From Rhizobium herbae (GTDB taxonomy: Bacteria > Pseudomonadota > Alphaproteobacteria > Rhizobiales > Rhizobiaceae): a DNA stretch of 64,000 nucleotides. A model generated the notes under the pieces. That model did no database searches and had not been told where the DNA came from. It saw nothing but the letters and a program-made list of their open reading frames with translations. The stretch lies in NCBI RefSeq assembly GCF_019511375.1, contig NZ_JAEUAO010000001.1, positions 1,054,001-1,118,000 of the forward strand, read 5' to 3'. A program made the position numbers and the translations under genes. This document shows, piece after piece, positions 47,971 through 56,522 of the stretch (the first letter of the stretch is position 1; each line of letters starts with the position of its first letter).

Positions 47971-48881
47971 TTTTTCACTCCTTCGACAACCTTGACCCTG
48001 ATTCCATGGGCCTTTTCGCCTTCCGGCTCGACATGAATGGTGATCTTTGCGCCGCGATTGACCTCCCGGATCGAGTCTTCCAGGCGATCGCAGATGTCGT
48101 GCGCCTCCCCGACCGACATCGTAGCCGGAACCACCATGTGAAATTCGACGAAGATCGCCGTTCCCGCCTGCCGCGTCTTCAAGGCGTGCACGCCGAGCGA
48201 TCCCGCCGCATGGGCCGTGATCGCCTGCGTGATGGCCGCCTCCTCGTCCTCCGACACGGCCCTGTCCATCAGCCCGTCGATCGACCGCGCGATCACCTTC
48301 CAGCCCTCATAGAGGATGTTGCAGGCAACCAAGACCGCAAGCAGCGGATCGAGCACCGCATAGCCGCTGGCGATAGCCAGCACAAGACCAACCAGCACAC
48401 CCGCCGAAGTCACGACGTCTGACATGATGTGATGTCCGTCCGCGGACAAGGCGGGCGAGCGATAGGCTCGCCCGGCGCGGATGAGCACATAAGCCCATAT
48501 AGCATTGACGACGCCGGCCAACAAATTGACCGCCAGACCGAGCGCCGGCGTTTGCGGTAACCTCGGCGACAGGATGGCGGGTATCGCTTCGAAAACGATC
48601 AGCAGTGCCGCCACGACGATCAGCACGCCCTCGACGACGGCCGAGAAATATTCGGCCTTGTGGTGGCCGAAGGGATGATCGGCATCGGCGGGTTTGGCCG
48701 CATAACCGATCACGGCATAGGCTATGATGGCAGCCACCACGTTGACGATCGATTCCAGCCCGTCGGACAGCAGCGCCACCGATCCGGTCAGCCACCAGGC
48801 GAGCATCTTCAGCCCCAGCACGGCAACTGCGATCGGAATACCCCAGAACGCCAGGCGCTGTGCGGCCGACACCTCCTGCAT
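47967..48881 (-). CDS. Cation diffusion facilitator family transporter
   Basis: A 304-residue CDF metal/H+ antiporter with six helices. Metal-site residues appear in [14 protein letters not shown] and [18 protein letters not shown], followed by the cytoplasmic metal-binding domain with [12 protein letters not shown] at the end. The start at 48881 follows GGGAGA; the frame continues upstream to 48914. It is translationally coupled to queF, a reproducible but unexplained rhizobial pairing. Confidence 0.92.
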   Translation of the reverse strand: MQEVSAAQRLAFWGIPIAVAVLGLKMLAWWLTGSVALLSDGLESIVNVVAAIIAYAVIGYAAKPADADHPFGHHKAEYFSAVVEGVLIVVAALLIVFEAIPAILSPRLPQTPALGLAVNLLAGVVNAIWAYVLIRAGRAYRSPALSADGHHIMSDVVTSAGVLVGLVLAIASGYAVLDPLLAVLVACNILYEGWKVIARSIDGLMDRAVSEDEEAAITQAITAHAAGSLGVHALKTRQAGTAIFVEFHMVVPATMSVGEAHDICDRLEDSIREVNRGAKITIHVEPEGEKAHGIRVKVVEGVKK

Positions 48882-48934
48882 TGTCTTCTCCCTGCACATG
48901 CAAACGAATTGCAAAAATCGGTTCTTTAGAACGC

Positions 48935-48973
48935 CGAAACCGCTGAAGCGGTTCGAGCGCTTCAGCGGTTTCG
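48935..48973. repeat. Compound palindrome upstream of the CDF gene
   Basis: A perfect 16-bp inverted repeat begins CGAAACCGCTGAAGCG, has a 7-nt loop, and contains a smaller palindrome AACCGCT-GA-AGCGGTT in its left half. It has no T-run and sits between divergent promoter space and the trpE stop. It resembles short dispersed palindromes of rhizobial genomes. Confidence 0.6.
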
Positions 48974-49066
48974 GTTGATGCGCATATGGTTCAAAGCGAC
49001 CGACTTGTCAAAGCCCCGCTGGCGAAAAGCGCATGGTCGCCTCAAACCCGGGCGAAGTGCGCGGGG

Positions 49067-51256
49067 TTACGCAGCCTTGATCTTCGCCCGCTTGACCAGA
49101 TGCGCCACCACATTCTCGATCATCCGCATGCCGGCATCGCCGCCGAGTGTCATGATCGATTCCGGGTGGAACTGCACGGCGGCAATCGGCTCCTTCATGT
49201 GCTCGATGCCCATGATCGTGCCGTCGTCGCTCTCGGCCGTGATCATGAACTCGCGCGGCAGCGTCGAGGGATCGGCGAAGATCGAGTGGTAGCGGCCGAC
49301 CGTTACTTCCTTGCCGAGGCCAGAGAAGACGATGCCCGGCTCGAGCACGCGGATGCGCGAAGGCTTTCCGTGCATCGGGATGGCGAGTTGGCGCAGATCG
49401 CCGCCATAGGCTTCCGCCAGCGCCTGCAGACCGAGGCAGACCCCGAAGATCGGCAGATCGCGGGCACGCGCCTTCTTGATCGTCGCCTTGCAGTCGAAAT
49501 CCTTCGGCATGCCGGGACCGGGTGACAGAACGACGAGATCCGGCTTCACCCTGTCGAAGATTTCCTCGGCGACCGGGGTGCGGACCGTCGTGACCGTCGC
49601 GCCCGTCTGGCGGAAATAGTTTGCCAGCGTGTGGACGAAACTGTCCTCGTGATCGACCAGCAGGATGTTGACACCGGTGCCGACGGAGGCGACGTCGCGG
49701 CCCGCACCGCGGGTATTAGCGGATTTTGCGTCGCGAATCGCTGCGATCATGGCGGAGGCCTTCAGTTCGGTTTCGGCTTCTTCTTCTTCCGGGTTGCTGT
49801 CGTTGAGCAATGTAGCGCCGGCACGAACCTCGGCAATGCCATCCTTGATGCGGATGGTGCGCAGCGTCAGGCCGGTGTTCATGTCGCCGTTGAAGCCAAC
49901 CATGCCGATGGCGCCGCCGTACCAGGCGCGCGGGCTCTTTTCATGGGCTTCGATGAAGCGCATCGCCCACAGCTTCGGAGCACCGGTGACGGTAACCGCC
50001 CACGCGTGGCTGAGGAAACCGTCGAAAGCATCCATGTCGTCGCGCAGGCGGCCTTCGATGTGGTCGACCGTGTGGATGAGGCGTGAATACATCTCGATCT
50101 GGCGGCGGCCGATGACCTTGACGGAACCCGGCACGCAAACGCGGCTCTTGTCATTGCGGTCAACGTCCGAGCACATGGTCAGCTCGGATTCGTCCTTCTT
50201 GGAATTGAGCAGCTTGAGGATCTGTTCGCTATCGGCGATCGGATCGTCACCGCGCTTGATCGTGCCGGAAATCGGGCAGGTCTCGATGCGGCGGCCGGAG
50301 ACACGCACGAACATTTCCGGCGAAGCGCCGACGAGGTATTCCTGGTTGCCGAGATTGATGAAGAAGGAATAGGGCGACGGATTAATCGCCTTCAGCCGGT
50401 TGGAGATTTCCGAAGGCTTGCTCTCGCAGCGCTCGAAGAATTTCTGGCCCGGCACGACTTCAAAGAGGTCGCCGCGACGGAAGCTCTCCTTGGCCTTGAC
50501 GACGAGTTCGGCATATTCGCCCGGGCGATGATCGCCATGCGGCGGGATGCTGTCGATGGTCTGGAAAGGTTCGGGCGCGATATCGCCGGCCTTGCCCTCC
50601 GTCGTCATGCCATCCTTGGCGAAATCATAGCGATCGATCCAGGCCTTGGCGGCATAGTGATCGACGACGAGGATTTCGTCGGGTAGGAACAGCACCATGT
50701 CGCGCTGGTCGTCCGGGCGCTTCAGCTTCAGCTCGATCGCGTCGAATTGGAAGGCGAGATCGTAGCCGAAGGCGCCATAGAGCCCGAGGCTCGAATCTTC
50801 CTGCGAATGGAACAGATTGGTGACGGCACGCAGAACCGTGAACACCGTCGGGATCTTCGAGCGCTCTTCTTCGGTAAAGACCCGGTCCGGCGTGTTGATC
50901 GTCAGATCGAGACGGCGGGCGGTCGATTTGCCAAGCGTGATGTCGGCGATCCCGGCGAGATGCTGCGAAATCATCGACAGCAGCGCCTCGCCGCGCTCGT
51001 TATAGGCTTCGATCCAGAGCGAACGGCCGAAAGAGGATATGGCAAGCGGCGGATCGATGACCGCCGTGTCCCAGCGGGTATACCGACCCGGATATTCATA
51101 GTTGGAGGAAAACACGGCACCACGGCGCTCGTCGAGCCGGTCGACATAGCTCGCGATCGCGTCGCCATAGGCCGCCTCGCGCCGCCGGCGGGTGACGGAA
51201 ATCCCGCCCTTGGTGGTATAGGCTTCCGCACCGTCTTCAAGAATTGTCGTCGCCAT
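49067..51256 (-). CDS. trpE(G): Anthranilate synthase, fused components I and II
   Basis: A 729-residue fusion typical of rhizobia. The TrpE part (about 1-510) makes anthranilate from chorismate, with [22 protein letters not shown] and [22 protein letters not shown]. The TrpG part (about 525-729) supplies ammonia from glutamine: [10 protein letters not shown], nucleophile Cys near 604 in [16 protein letters not shown] and His in [10 protein letters not shown] Trp-rich leader peptide and an intrinsic terminator precede it, so transcription is set by attenuation. Confidence 0.96.
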   Translation of the reverse strand: MATTILEDGAEAYTTKGGISVTRRRREAAYGDAIASYVDRLDERRGAVFSSNYEYPGRYTRWDTAVIDPPLAISSFGRSLWIEAYNERGEALLSMISQHLAGIADITLGKSTARRLDLTINTPDRVFTEEERSKIPTVFTVLRAVTNLFHSQEDSSLGLYGAFGYDLAFQFDAIELKLKRPDDQRDMVLFLPDEILVVDHYAAKAWIDRYDFAKDGMTTEGKAGDIAPEPFQTIDSIPPHGDHRPGEYAELVVKAKESFRRGDLFEVVPGQKFFERCESKPSEISNRLKAINPSPYSFFINLGNQEYLVGASPEMFVRVSGRRIETCPISGTIKRGDDPIADSEQILKLLNSKKDESELTMCSDVDRNDKSRVCVPGSVKVIGRRQIEMYSRLIHTVDHIEGRLRDDMDAFDGFLSHAWAVTVTGAPKLWAMRFIEAHEKSPRAWYGGAIGMVGFNGDMNTGLTLRTIRIKDGIAEVRAGATLLNDSNPEEEEAETELKASAMIAAIRDAKSANTRGAGRDVASVGTGVNILLVDHEDSFVHTLANYFRQTGATVTTVRTPVAEEIFDRVKPDLVVLSPGPGMPKDFDCKATIKKARARDLPIFGVCLGLQALAEAYGGDLRQLAIPMHGKPSRIRVLEPGIVFSGLGKEVTVGRYHSIFADPSTLPREFMITAESDDGTIMGIEHMKEPIAAVQFHPESIMTLGGDAGMRMIENVVAHLVKRAKIKAA

Positions 51257-51298
51257 TTTTCGCTCCGTTCAGACCCGCCATTCCTGCGGCCCGAATAC

Positions 51299-51330
51299 AA
51301 AAAAGCCGCCTCGAAACTTCCGGGCGGCTT
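51299..51330 (-). terminator. trpE(G) attenuator terminator
   Basis: On the minus strand AAGCCGCC pairs with GGCGGCTT around a 12-nt loop, followed by a T-run to 51299. It lies between trpL and trpE(G), as in the characterised S. meliloti attenuator. Confidence 0.92.
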
Positions 51331-51365
51331 ATCGTCTCAATCACGCATGACTGGTCAAGGCCGCT

Positions 51366-51410
51366 TCAGCGAGCCCACCACCAGATCGAAAGGATGCGTG
51401 CCTGTGTCAT
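51366..51410 (-). CDS. trpL: trp leader peptide MTQARILSIWWWAR
   Basis: A 14-residue leader with three consecutive Trp codons (TGGTGGTGG). The known S. meliloti trpE(G) leader has the same length and the same SIWWWAR end. There is no SD; the -10 element is exactly 7 nt from the ATG, consistent with transcription starting at the ATG. Tryptophan shortage would stall ribosomes at the Trp codons and prevent the terminator at 51299-51330. Confidence 0.95.
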   Translation of the reverse strand: MTQARILSIWWWAR

Positions 51411-51417
51411 GGCGAAA

Positions 51418-51446
51418 GTGTTAGCGTGAGACGAAAGTTTGCGCAA
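51418..51446 (-). promoter_or_regulatory. Predicted trpL-trpE(G) promoter
   Basis: TTGCGC (51441-51446) and TAACAC (51418-51423) on the minus strand are separated by 17 nt. The trpL ATG starts 7 nt after the -10 element. Confidence 0.7.
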
Positions 51447-51498
51447 GCGGGCGACGGCGGAAAAATATCGGGCATTTCCCGCCGAGTGCCGAACTGGA

Positions 51499-52242
51499 TC
51501 ATGCGGGCAGTCTGGTCGACATCTGTGCCTGGAGGCCCTTTGGGTCAGCGGCGAAGGCTGCCGCAACATTGCGGGTCAGTTCGCCCGGAAAGACCTCCTC
51601 CACCCCAGTTTCGACGGCGTCGAGCGTGTCGCGGACAACTTCCAACGGCTGCAAACGTGGCTCCGGCAGGCTGCGTCCCATATCCGTTTCCACCTGCACT
51701 GGCATCGAGGCAACGACATGTGTTCCCTGCCCCTTAAGCTCAGCACGGATCGAGCGTGTGGCAGCAAGCCCGGCAGCCTTCGAGGCGGAGTAGGTGCCGG
51801 CCAGCGGCAAGGTCACGAGCGAAAGGAAGGAAAGCACATTGACTATGCTGCTCTGCCTGACCTTCGCCAGGATCGGCGCAAAGGCTTTCGACAGCGCCAG
51901 GATCCCGAAGTAGTTGACCTCCATTTCCTGGCGGGCGATCGACACGTCGGGAGCGGAGATGACGCCCTGCCCACCGGCAAAGCCGGCATTGTTGATCAGC
52001 AGCGTCACGTCAGTGGCGACCTTCGCGGCGTTTTCGATATCCGCTGCATTGGTGACATCGAGTTTGAGCGCGACGAGACGACCGGGATCGAGCGAAACGA
52101 GATCGGCAAGCGAAGCCGGATCGCGGGCACCGAGATAGATTTTCTTCACGCCCCGGCGCCGGAGTTCCGACACGAACGCCCTGCCGATACCGCGATTGGC
52201 ACCGGTCACGAGGGCAACGGCATTTTCGATTTTCTGAGACAT
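51499..52242 (-). CDS. Short-chain dehydrogenase/reductase under MarR control
   Basis: A 247-residue classical SDR. The cofactor motif is TGANRGIG (13-20), then NNAG and the catalytic Ser and YxxxK as YSASKAAG. AAAGGAAA precedes the ATG at 52242; the longer frame is unlikely. A palindrome identical to the one before marR lies 20 nt upstream, so it is probably derepressed together with marR. The substrate is unknown. Confidence 0.9.
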   Translation of the reverse strand: MSQKIENAVALVTGANRGIGRAFVSELRRRGVKKIYLGARDPASLADLVSLDPGRLVALKLDVTNAADIENAAKVATDVTLLINNAGFAGGQGVISAPDVSIARQEMEVNYFGILALSKAFAPILAKVRQSSIVNVLSFLSLVTLPLAGTYSASKAAGLAATRSIRAELKGQGTHVVASMPVQVETDMGRSLPEPRLQPLEVVRDTLDAVETGVEEVFPGELTRNVAAAFAADPKGLQAQMSTRLPA

Positions 52243-52261
52243 CCGTATATTTCCTTTATGT

Positions 52262-52273
52262 GTGCATATGCAC
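52262..52273. promoter_or_regulatory. MarR operator copy at the SDR promoter, GTGCATATGCAC
   Basis: A perfect 12-bp palindrome 20 nt before the SDR start. The same 12 bp, with AAAG on the same flank, recur before marR at 52769-52780. Confidence 0.8.
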
Positions 52274-52284
52274 TTTTGACGATC

Positions 52285-52310
52285 AAAAAAGCCGGAGATT
52301 GCCGGCCTTT
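52285..52310 (-). terminator. Rho-independent terminator of marR
   Basis: On the minus strand GCCGG and CCGGC pair around a 6-nt loop and are followed by TTTTTT. It separates marR from the SDR gene, so the SDR gene uses its own promoter. Confidence 0.8.
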
Positions 52311-52317
52311 TCATTCT

Positions 52318-52752
52318 TCAGGCTGTAGCGCCCGCCGGAATGGCAAGGAGCATCTGACGCAGTTCATCCGCACGCTTGGCACCGACCAGTTCCACATATT
52401 CCGCCTGCGCGGCATGCCAGCACTCGACGGTTTCCGCCAGTTTCGTCTTGCCTTGTTCCGAAAGCGCCAGCAGAAGCTTGCGCGACCCCTTGCCTTCTGG
52501 TTCGCTGACCACATAACCGTCACGCTCCAGCGGTTTCAGAGCCCGCACCAGCGTCGTGCGGTCCATGACCATCGCTTCGGCGATTTCCGACATACCGACC
52601 TTGCCCGCTTCGGCGATAAACGCCAGCAAGGAAAACTGCGCCGCCGTCACCCCCGCCTTGGCATAATGCCGTTCGTAGAGCTGCGACACGAAGCGCGCAG
52701 CCTGACGGATGGCGAAACAGTTGCAGGTGGCGACGGACGAGTTTGCTTTCAT
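52318..52752 (-). CDS. MarR family transcriptional regulator
   Basis: A 144-residue MarR protein. The winged helix is visible as GKVGMSEIAEAMVMDRTTLVRALKPLERDGYVVSEPEGKGSRKLLLALSEQG. Two Cys lie near the N-terminus (ATCNCFAIRQ), which could make it redox- or electrophile-responsive, as in several MarR regulators that control SDR enzymes. The start MKANSS at 52752 is chosen; the upstream frame overlaps the operator and promoter. Confidence 0.92.
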   Translation of the reverse strand: MKANSSVATCNCFAIRQAARFVSQLYERHYAKAGVTAAQFSLLAFIAEAGKVGMSEIAEAMVMDRTTLVRALKPLERDGYVVSEPEGKGSRKLLLALSEQGKTKLAETVECWHAAQAEYVELVGAKRADELRQMLLAIPAGATA

Positions 52753-52768
52753 TTCATGACGTCTATAT

Positions 52769-52780
52769 GTGCATATGCAC
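52769..52780. promoter_or_regulatory. MarR operator copy at the marR promoter, GTGCATATGCAC
   Basis: A perfect 12-bp palindrome between a TTGACA -35 element (52783-52788, minus strand) and the marR start, where bound repressor would block transcription. Confidence 0.8.
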
Positions 52781-52806
52781 TTTGTCAATGAAGTTTCTGT
52801 CTGCAG

Positions 52807-52840
52807 AAAAAATGGAGCCGCCTTTGCAGGCCGCTCCATT
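52807..52840 (-). terminator. Probable terminator of the TonB receptor transcript
   Basis: On the minus strand AATGGAGC pairs with GCTCCATT, with inner pairing GGCC/GGC, followed by a T-run. It belongs to the 309-nt marR-receptor gap, which otherwise holds a repeat element (52874-52984) and a second hairpin (53021-53039, GAGCGG paired with CCGCTC). I see no gene in the gap. Confidence 0.65.
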
Positions 52841-52873
52841 AGATTGATGACAAAGTTGGCCATCTCCCTCTTC

Positions 52874-52984
52874 CGTCATGCTCGGGCTTGTCCCGAGCAT
52901 CTAGATCCGGAAATGAGTTTGAAAATAAGCCTATCAATAGCTGAACGGGTACGTGGCGGATCCTCGGCCAAGGCCGAGATGACG
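52874..52984. repeat. 111-bp palindromic intergenic element with inverted ends
   Basis: The ends are inverted copies: CGTCATGCTCGG at the left and CCGAGATGACG at the right (one base shorter). Inside lie a 7-bp hairpin (GCTCGGG-CTTGT-CCCGAGC) and inverted GATCC/GGATC segments. Elements starting CGTCAT-CTCGG are common between genes of alphaproteobacteria. It looks like a non-coding miniature repeat. Confidence 0.65.
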
Positions 52985-53061
52985 TCGCGGATGCTTTGAG
53001 GTTTGTCAGCGATCTGCATGGAGCGGCTTGCGGCCGCTCTTTTCATTCATCTGGGCCCGCC

Positions 53062-55272
53062 TCAGAAGCGCTGGGTCAGGGAAACCTTGAACGTGCGCCC
53101 GGGCTCGGAATAGTAGGCTCTGTCCGGTGATGCCGCGGAGAGTGTGACATCACGCACGCTGATGGCGTCGTAATATTCCTGGTCGAAAATATTGTAGACG
53201 CCTGCCCTTACCGTCAGATCTTCGACCTTTTCCGGTTTCCACCAGCCCGTCAGGTCGACCAGGCCATATCCGGGCGCCTTGAAGGTCGCGTCCGAATTGC
53301 CGGACACTGCTTTTGCGGCGATGAAGGTCACATCCGCGCCCCAGGTTTCCGTTGCGTAGCCTGCTCCGATGACGCCCTTCAACGGTGCCACCGACCCGAG
53401 TTTCAGGCCCGTTTCGAGATCTTCGCCGTCGGCATAGGTGAGCGAGCCGTTGATATGGAAGCCGGATGCGAAGGACTTGTGGGCGGACAGCTCGACGCCG
53501 TAGATGCGCACCCGATCGCGATTGACGTATTGGGTGATCCCGTTCGGGTAGGTGGCGGGATCCTGGACGGGTGCGGCATCGGTATCGATGAAGTTGCGGT
53601 AGCGGTTGTAGAATCCGGCGATGCGCCCACCAAAATCCTCGTCGCCGAGATTGGCGCCGATTTCGAAACCGTTGCTGGTTTCCGGCTCCAGGTCCGGATT
53701 TCCGAGCCTGAGATAGGTGCCTGGGCCGCCGTAATCGAGGTAGAGCTCGTTTGCCGTCGGCGAGCGGAACCCCATCGCCCACTGGGCGAAGAGTTCGACA
53801 TCCGTCGCTGCTTCGTATTTGGCAAGCAGCTTCGGCGAAACGGCGTCGCCGGTCTGGCCTGGCGGCAGGCCATCGTAGTTTGGATTGGCGGTATAGGCGG
53901 CCGTTTCCTGGGGCGAATGGTCGTACCAGTCGTAGCGCAGGCCGGGCGTCAGCGAGAAAGCGCTGTTGCCGATGGCGATCTCGTCTTCGAGATAGATGCC
54001 GAATTTCCGGCTGTCGACATCCGGCATGTCCGCCTGGTTGGTGTGCAGGAAATCGCAGGCCGAATCGGGAGTGGTATCGCAGCTGTCATCGCCGGAGGAA
54101 TATTGCGTCGTCTGGCCGATCGAGAAATCACCGCCGAGCCGAACAGTATGGTTGAGCCGCCCAGTGTCGAACGACTTCTCCATGGAACCGGCGGCGCCGA
54201 CCGAACGGTTTTTTACCTCGCTGTTGCGCCAGTAATCGCCGACGACCGACGTGGAGCGATATCCCGACTTGCCGCTGTCACGGGTCAGATCCTGCCAGTA
54301 GAAGACGGCGTTGGCCGTATCGATCAGCGCGTCGTCGTCTACGGCTTCGAATTCGTAATTCAGCGAAACACGGTCACGCTTGATGTCCTCGTTGCCGTCC
54401 AGGTCGCCCGGCTGATAGTTGCCGAAGGTGCTCTGCTCGTTTCTGAGGTCGATGTCCTCGTCGCGGTCAAAACGTTCGCCGGTCAGCGTGAAGGTGTGGC
54501 CGGTATCGGTATATTGCTTGACCTTCACCAGCACGTTCGTCTGGTCGAAATCGGCGGGACTGGGCTCCGAGCGACCCGCACCATAGATGTCGGATGAGCC
54601 GGCATTGTCGGGTTCGTGGCCCCTCTTGTAACCACCCTGAAACAGTACGGCGGTGCTGCCGTATTGGGCCGCCGCTGCCGCTGACGTCCCCCAACTCTCG
54701 TCCGTGCTGTCGTAGGTGAACTTGAAAATACCACCCCAGGTCTTGCCCTCGCCGATCAAGTCCTCCGGCTGTAGCGTGTGAAGCACCACGGCGCCACCGA
54801 GAGCGCCATCGCCGGCGCGGCTCGAATCTGCGCCACGGACGATGTCGGCTGCCGAAAGTGTGTCGAAATCGAAGCTGTCGACGCCTCCGTCGGCATCACG
54901 GGCGCCGTCATCGAGATAGGGAATGACGATGCCGTCGATCGTCGTCTGGACCCGCGCGCCGTCCAACCCGCGAATATTGACGCTGCCATTGGCCCGATTG
55001 AAGCCAACGCCGGGCTGCAGCGCGCGGCCCAGGTCACTAAACGAGGAAACCTGATTGTCCTGAATGTCCTTAGCCGTCGTTTGCGTCGCAAGCGGAGTGT
55101 CCGCAACGCCGGTCTTCTTGCTAGCCTTGACCGACAACTTTTCCAGCACCGTCGTGCTCTCGTCGTCGGCAGCCGCTGTTGCCGTGGCGTCCTGCGCCTG
55201 GGAAACACAGGCGGCAGCAGAGAATAACGCCGCACACGCCAAGAGGGCAGCGCAGTGATGCCGGGTAATCAT
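53062..55272 (-). CDS. TonB-dependent outer-membrane receptor, haem/haemoglobin type
   Basis: A 736-residue TonB-dependent receptor. A signal peptide ends near VSQA-QD, the plug domain follows (VNIRGLDGARVQTTIDG and IVRGADSSRAGDGALGGAVVL), then a 22-strand barrel ending in Phe (FKVSLTQRF). FRSPTANELY and NPDLEPETS correspond to the FRAP and NPNL boxes of haem receptors such as ShmR. A TGA-N9-TCA iron box lies upstream. No tonB or haem ABC transporter genes are adjacent. The ligand is likely haem, with other iron chelates possible. Confidence 0.9.
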   Translation of the reverse strand: MITRHHCAALLACAALFSAAACVSQAQDATATAAADDESTTVLEKLSVKASKKTGVADTPLATQTTAKDIQDNQVSSFSDLGRALQPGVGFNRANGSVNIRGLDGARVQTTIDGIVIPYLDDGARDADGGVDSFDFDTLSAADIVRGADSSRAGDGALGGAVVLHTLQPEDLIGEGKTWGGIFKFTYDSTDESWGTSAAAAAQYGSTAVLFQGGYKRGHEPDNAGSSDIYGAGRSEPSPADFDQTNVLVKVKQYTDTGHTFTLTGERFDRDEDIDLRNEQSTFGNYQPGDLDGNEDIKRDRVSLNYEFEAVDDDALIDTANAVFYWQDLTRDSGKSGYRSTSVVGDYWRNSEVKNRSVGAAGSMEKSFDTGRLNHTVRLGGDFSIGQTTQYSSGDDSCDTTPDSACDFLHTNQADMPDVDSRKFGIYLEDEIAIGNSAFSLTPGLRYDWYDHSPQETAAYTANPNYDGLPPGQTGDAVSPKLLAKYEAATDVELFAQWAMGFRSPTANELYLDYGGPGTYLRLGNPDLEPETSNGFEIGANLGDEDFGGRIAGFYNRYRNFIDTDAAPVQDPATYPNGITQYVNRDRVRIYGVELSAHKSFASGFHINGSLTYADGEDLETGLKLGSVAPLKGVIGAGYATETWGADVTFIAAKAVSGNSDATFKAPGYGLVDLTGWWKPEKVEDLTVRAGVYNIFDQEYYDAISVRDVTLSAASPDRAYYSEPGRTFKVSLTQRF

Positions 55273-55396
55273 AGTCAGTCCTTTGACAAGTTCACCGGGC
55301 TGGCTGCTGAGACGCTGTGCTCAAAGGGGCTGGCTAGGTACGGGGGACGAAATATGGGCAGCGGGAATTGCCCTCGTTCGTCATCGGTTAGAAAAC

Positions 55397-55411
55397 ATGA
55401 CTATCGCTGTC
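55397..55411. promoter_or_regulatory. Iron-responsive operator (RirA IRO-box type), TGA-N9-TCA
   Basis: TGA at 55397-55399 and TCA at 55409-55411 flank nine bases, matching the IRO consensus of RirA-controlled rhizobial iron genes. It is 125 nt upstream of the receptor start and next to a TTGACA -35-like element on the minus strand, so low iron should induce the receptor. Confidence 0.65.
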
Positions 55412-55562
55412 AACAATAATATCATACTTTTGCCAAACTCCGGCAGCCGATCCCGGCGGGTGCCGAATTGGCAACGTTCCGGCGTCCGCTGAAGTGCAAC
55501 CATTCCCGCCCGAATGCGTTGTGGACGTGCTCCTGCCACGTTGGCAGGACCGGAGTTCGTTC

Positions 55563-56375
55563 ATGCACCTTCGAATCGTCGCCTGTCTTCTATCCGTCCC
55601 CCTCCTCGCAGGCGCGAGCCTTCCGAAAACAGGTCCCCTCCCCGAGAAAAAGCCGACAGTGGCAGAGACGACAAAGCCGGCGGAGGAAAAAAGCGAGAAG
55701 GACGCTCCCAAGACGGAGAGGAAAGAGAAACCCCTTCCAATCCCGGGACATGCCAGGCCGTTGACGGAAAAACCTGAAACGCAGCCGGAACCCGTGCTGA
55801 CAATCGAGCCGGAGGACCGCAAGGAGTATGACGCCTGCCTGGCCGCCCTGAAACAGATGGGTACGGCCTTCAAGGAAGAGAAACGGATCGATGACGGCAA
55901 AGGCTGCGGCATCGACAAGCCGCTCACCCTCGACATGGTGCTTCCGGGCGTCGCATTGAAACCGGAAGGCAAGATGCGCTGCGAGACGGCGCTGCAGCTC
56001 GCCCGCTGGACGAAGGAAGCGGTTATCCCGGCGGCCAAGGCGGCGCTGCCAAGCGAAGGACCACTGGCGTCAATCAACCAGGCATCAAGCTATGTCTGCC
56101 GGTTGCGAAACAACGGCACGACCGGAAAAATCTCCGAACATGCCCGCGGCAACGCCATAGACATCGCGTCCTTCACGTTCAAAAGCGGCAAATCGATCGA
56201 AATCCGGCCGCGCGACGAGGACTCGACCCTGGCCGGCGCCTTCCAGCGGGCGGTGACGGCCACAGGCTGCCTCTATTTCAAGACAGTGCTTGATCCCGGC
56301 AGCGACGCGGCTCATGAAACCCATCTGCATTTCGACGTTCTCGAGCGCAAGAACGGCTATCGCTACTGCCGCTGA
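55563..56375 (+). CDS. Extensin-like C-terminal domain protein (secreted)
   Basis: A 270-residue secreted protein. A signal peptide (MHLRIVACLLSVPLLAGA) precedes a 70-residue Lys/Glu/Pro-rich linker and the extensin-like C domain (PF06904). That domain has Cys pairs, QASSYVCRLRNN, SEHARGNAIDIASF and THLHFDV. The His/Asp pattern resembles D-Ala-D-Ala metallopeptidases, suggesting a peptidoglycan-related hydrolase. The start at 55563 is chosen because it yields the signal peptide; the frame is open from 55494. Confidence 0.85.
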   Translation: MHLRIVACLLSVPLLAGASLPKTGPLPEKKPTVAETTKPAEEKSEKDAPKTERKEKPLPIPGHARPLTEKPETQPEPVLTIEPEDRKEYDACLAALKQMGTAFKEEKRIDDGKGCGIDKPLTLDMVLPGVALKPEGKMRCETALQLARWTKEAVIPAAKAALPSEGPLASINQASSYVCRLRNNGTTGKISEHARGNAIDIASFTFKSGKSIEIRPRDEDSTLAGAFQRAVTATGCLYFKTVLDPGSDAAHETHLHFDVLERKNGYRYCR

Positions 56376-56522
56376 AGACCATTGATCCGTCTCGCGCGCC
56401 TCCGGCATGAATAGTTGCGTGACGGGTGCTCTCGTCATCTTGCCAGCAGCAGGATCGGATACCATCTGCTGAGAGCGCTGGCCTTGAACCCGGGCTGGCT
56501 CCCCCTTGCAAAGGATCGCCCC

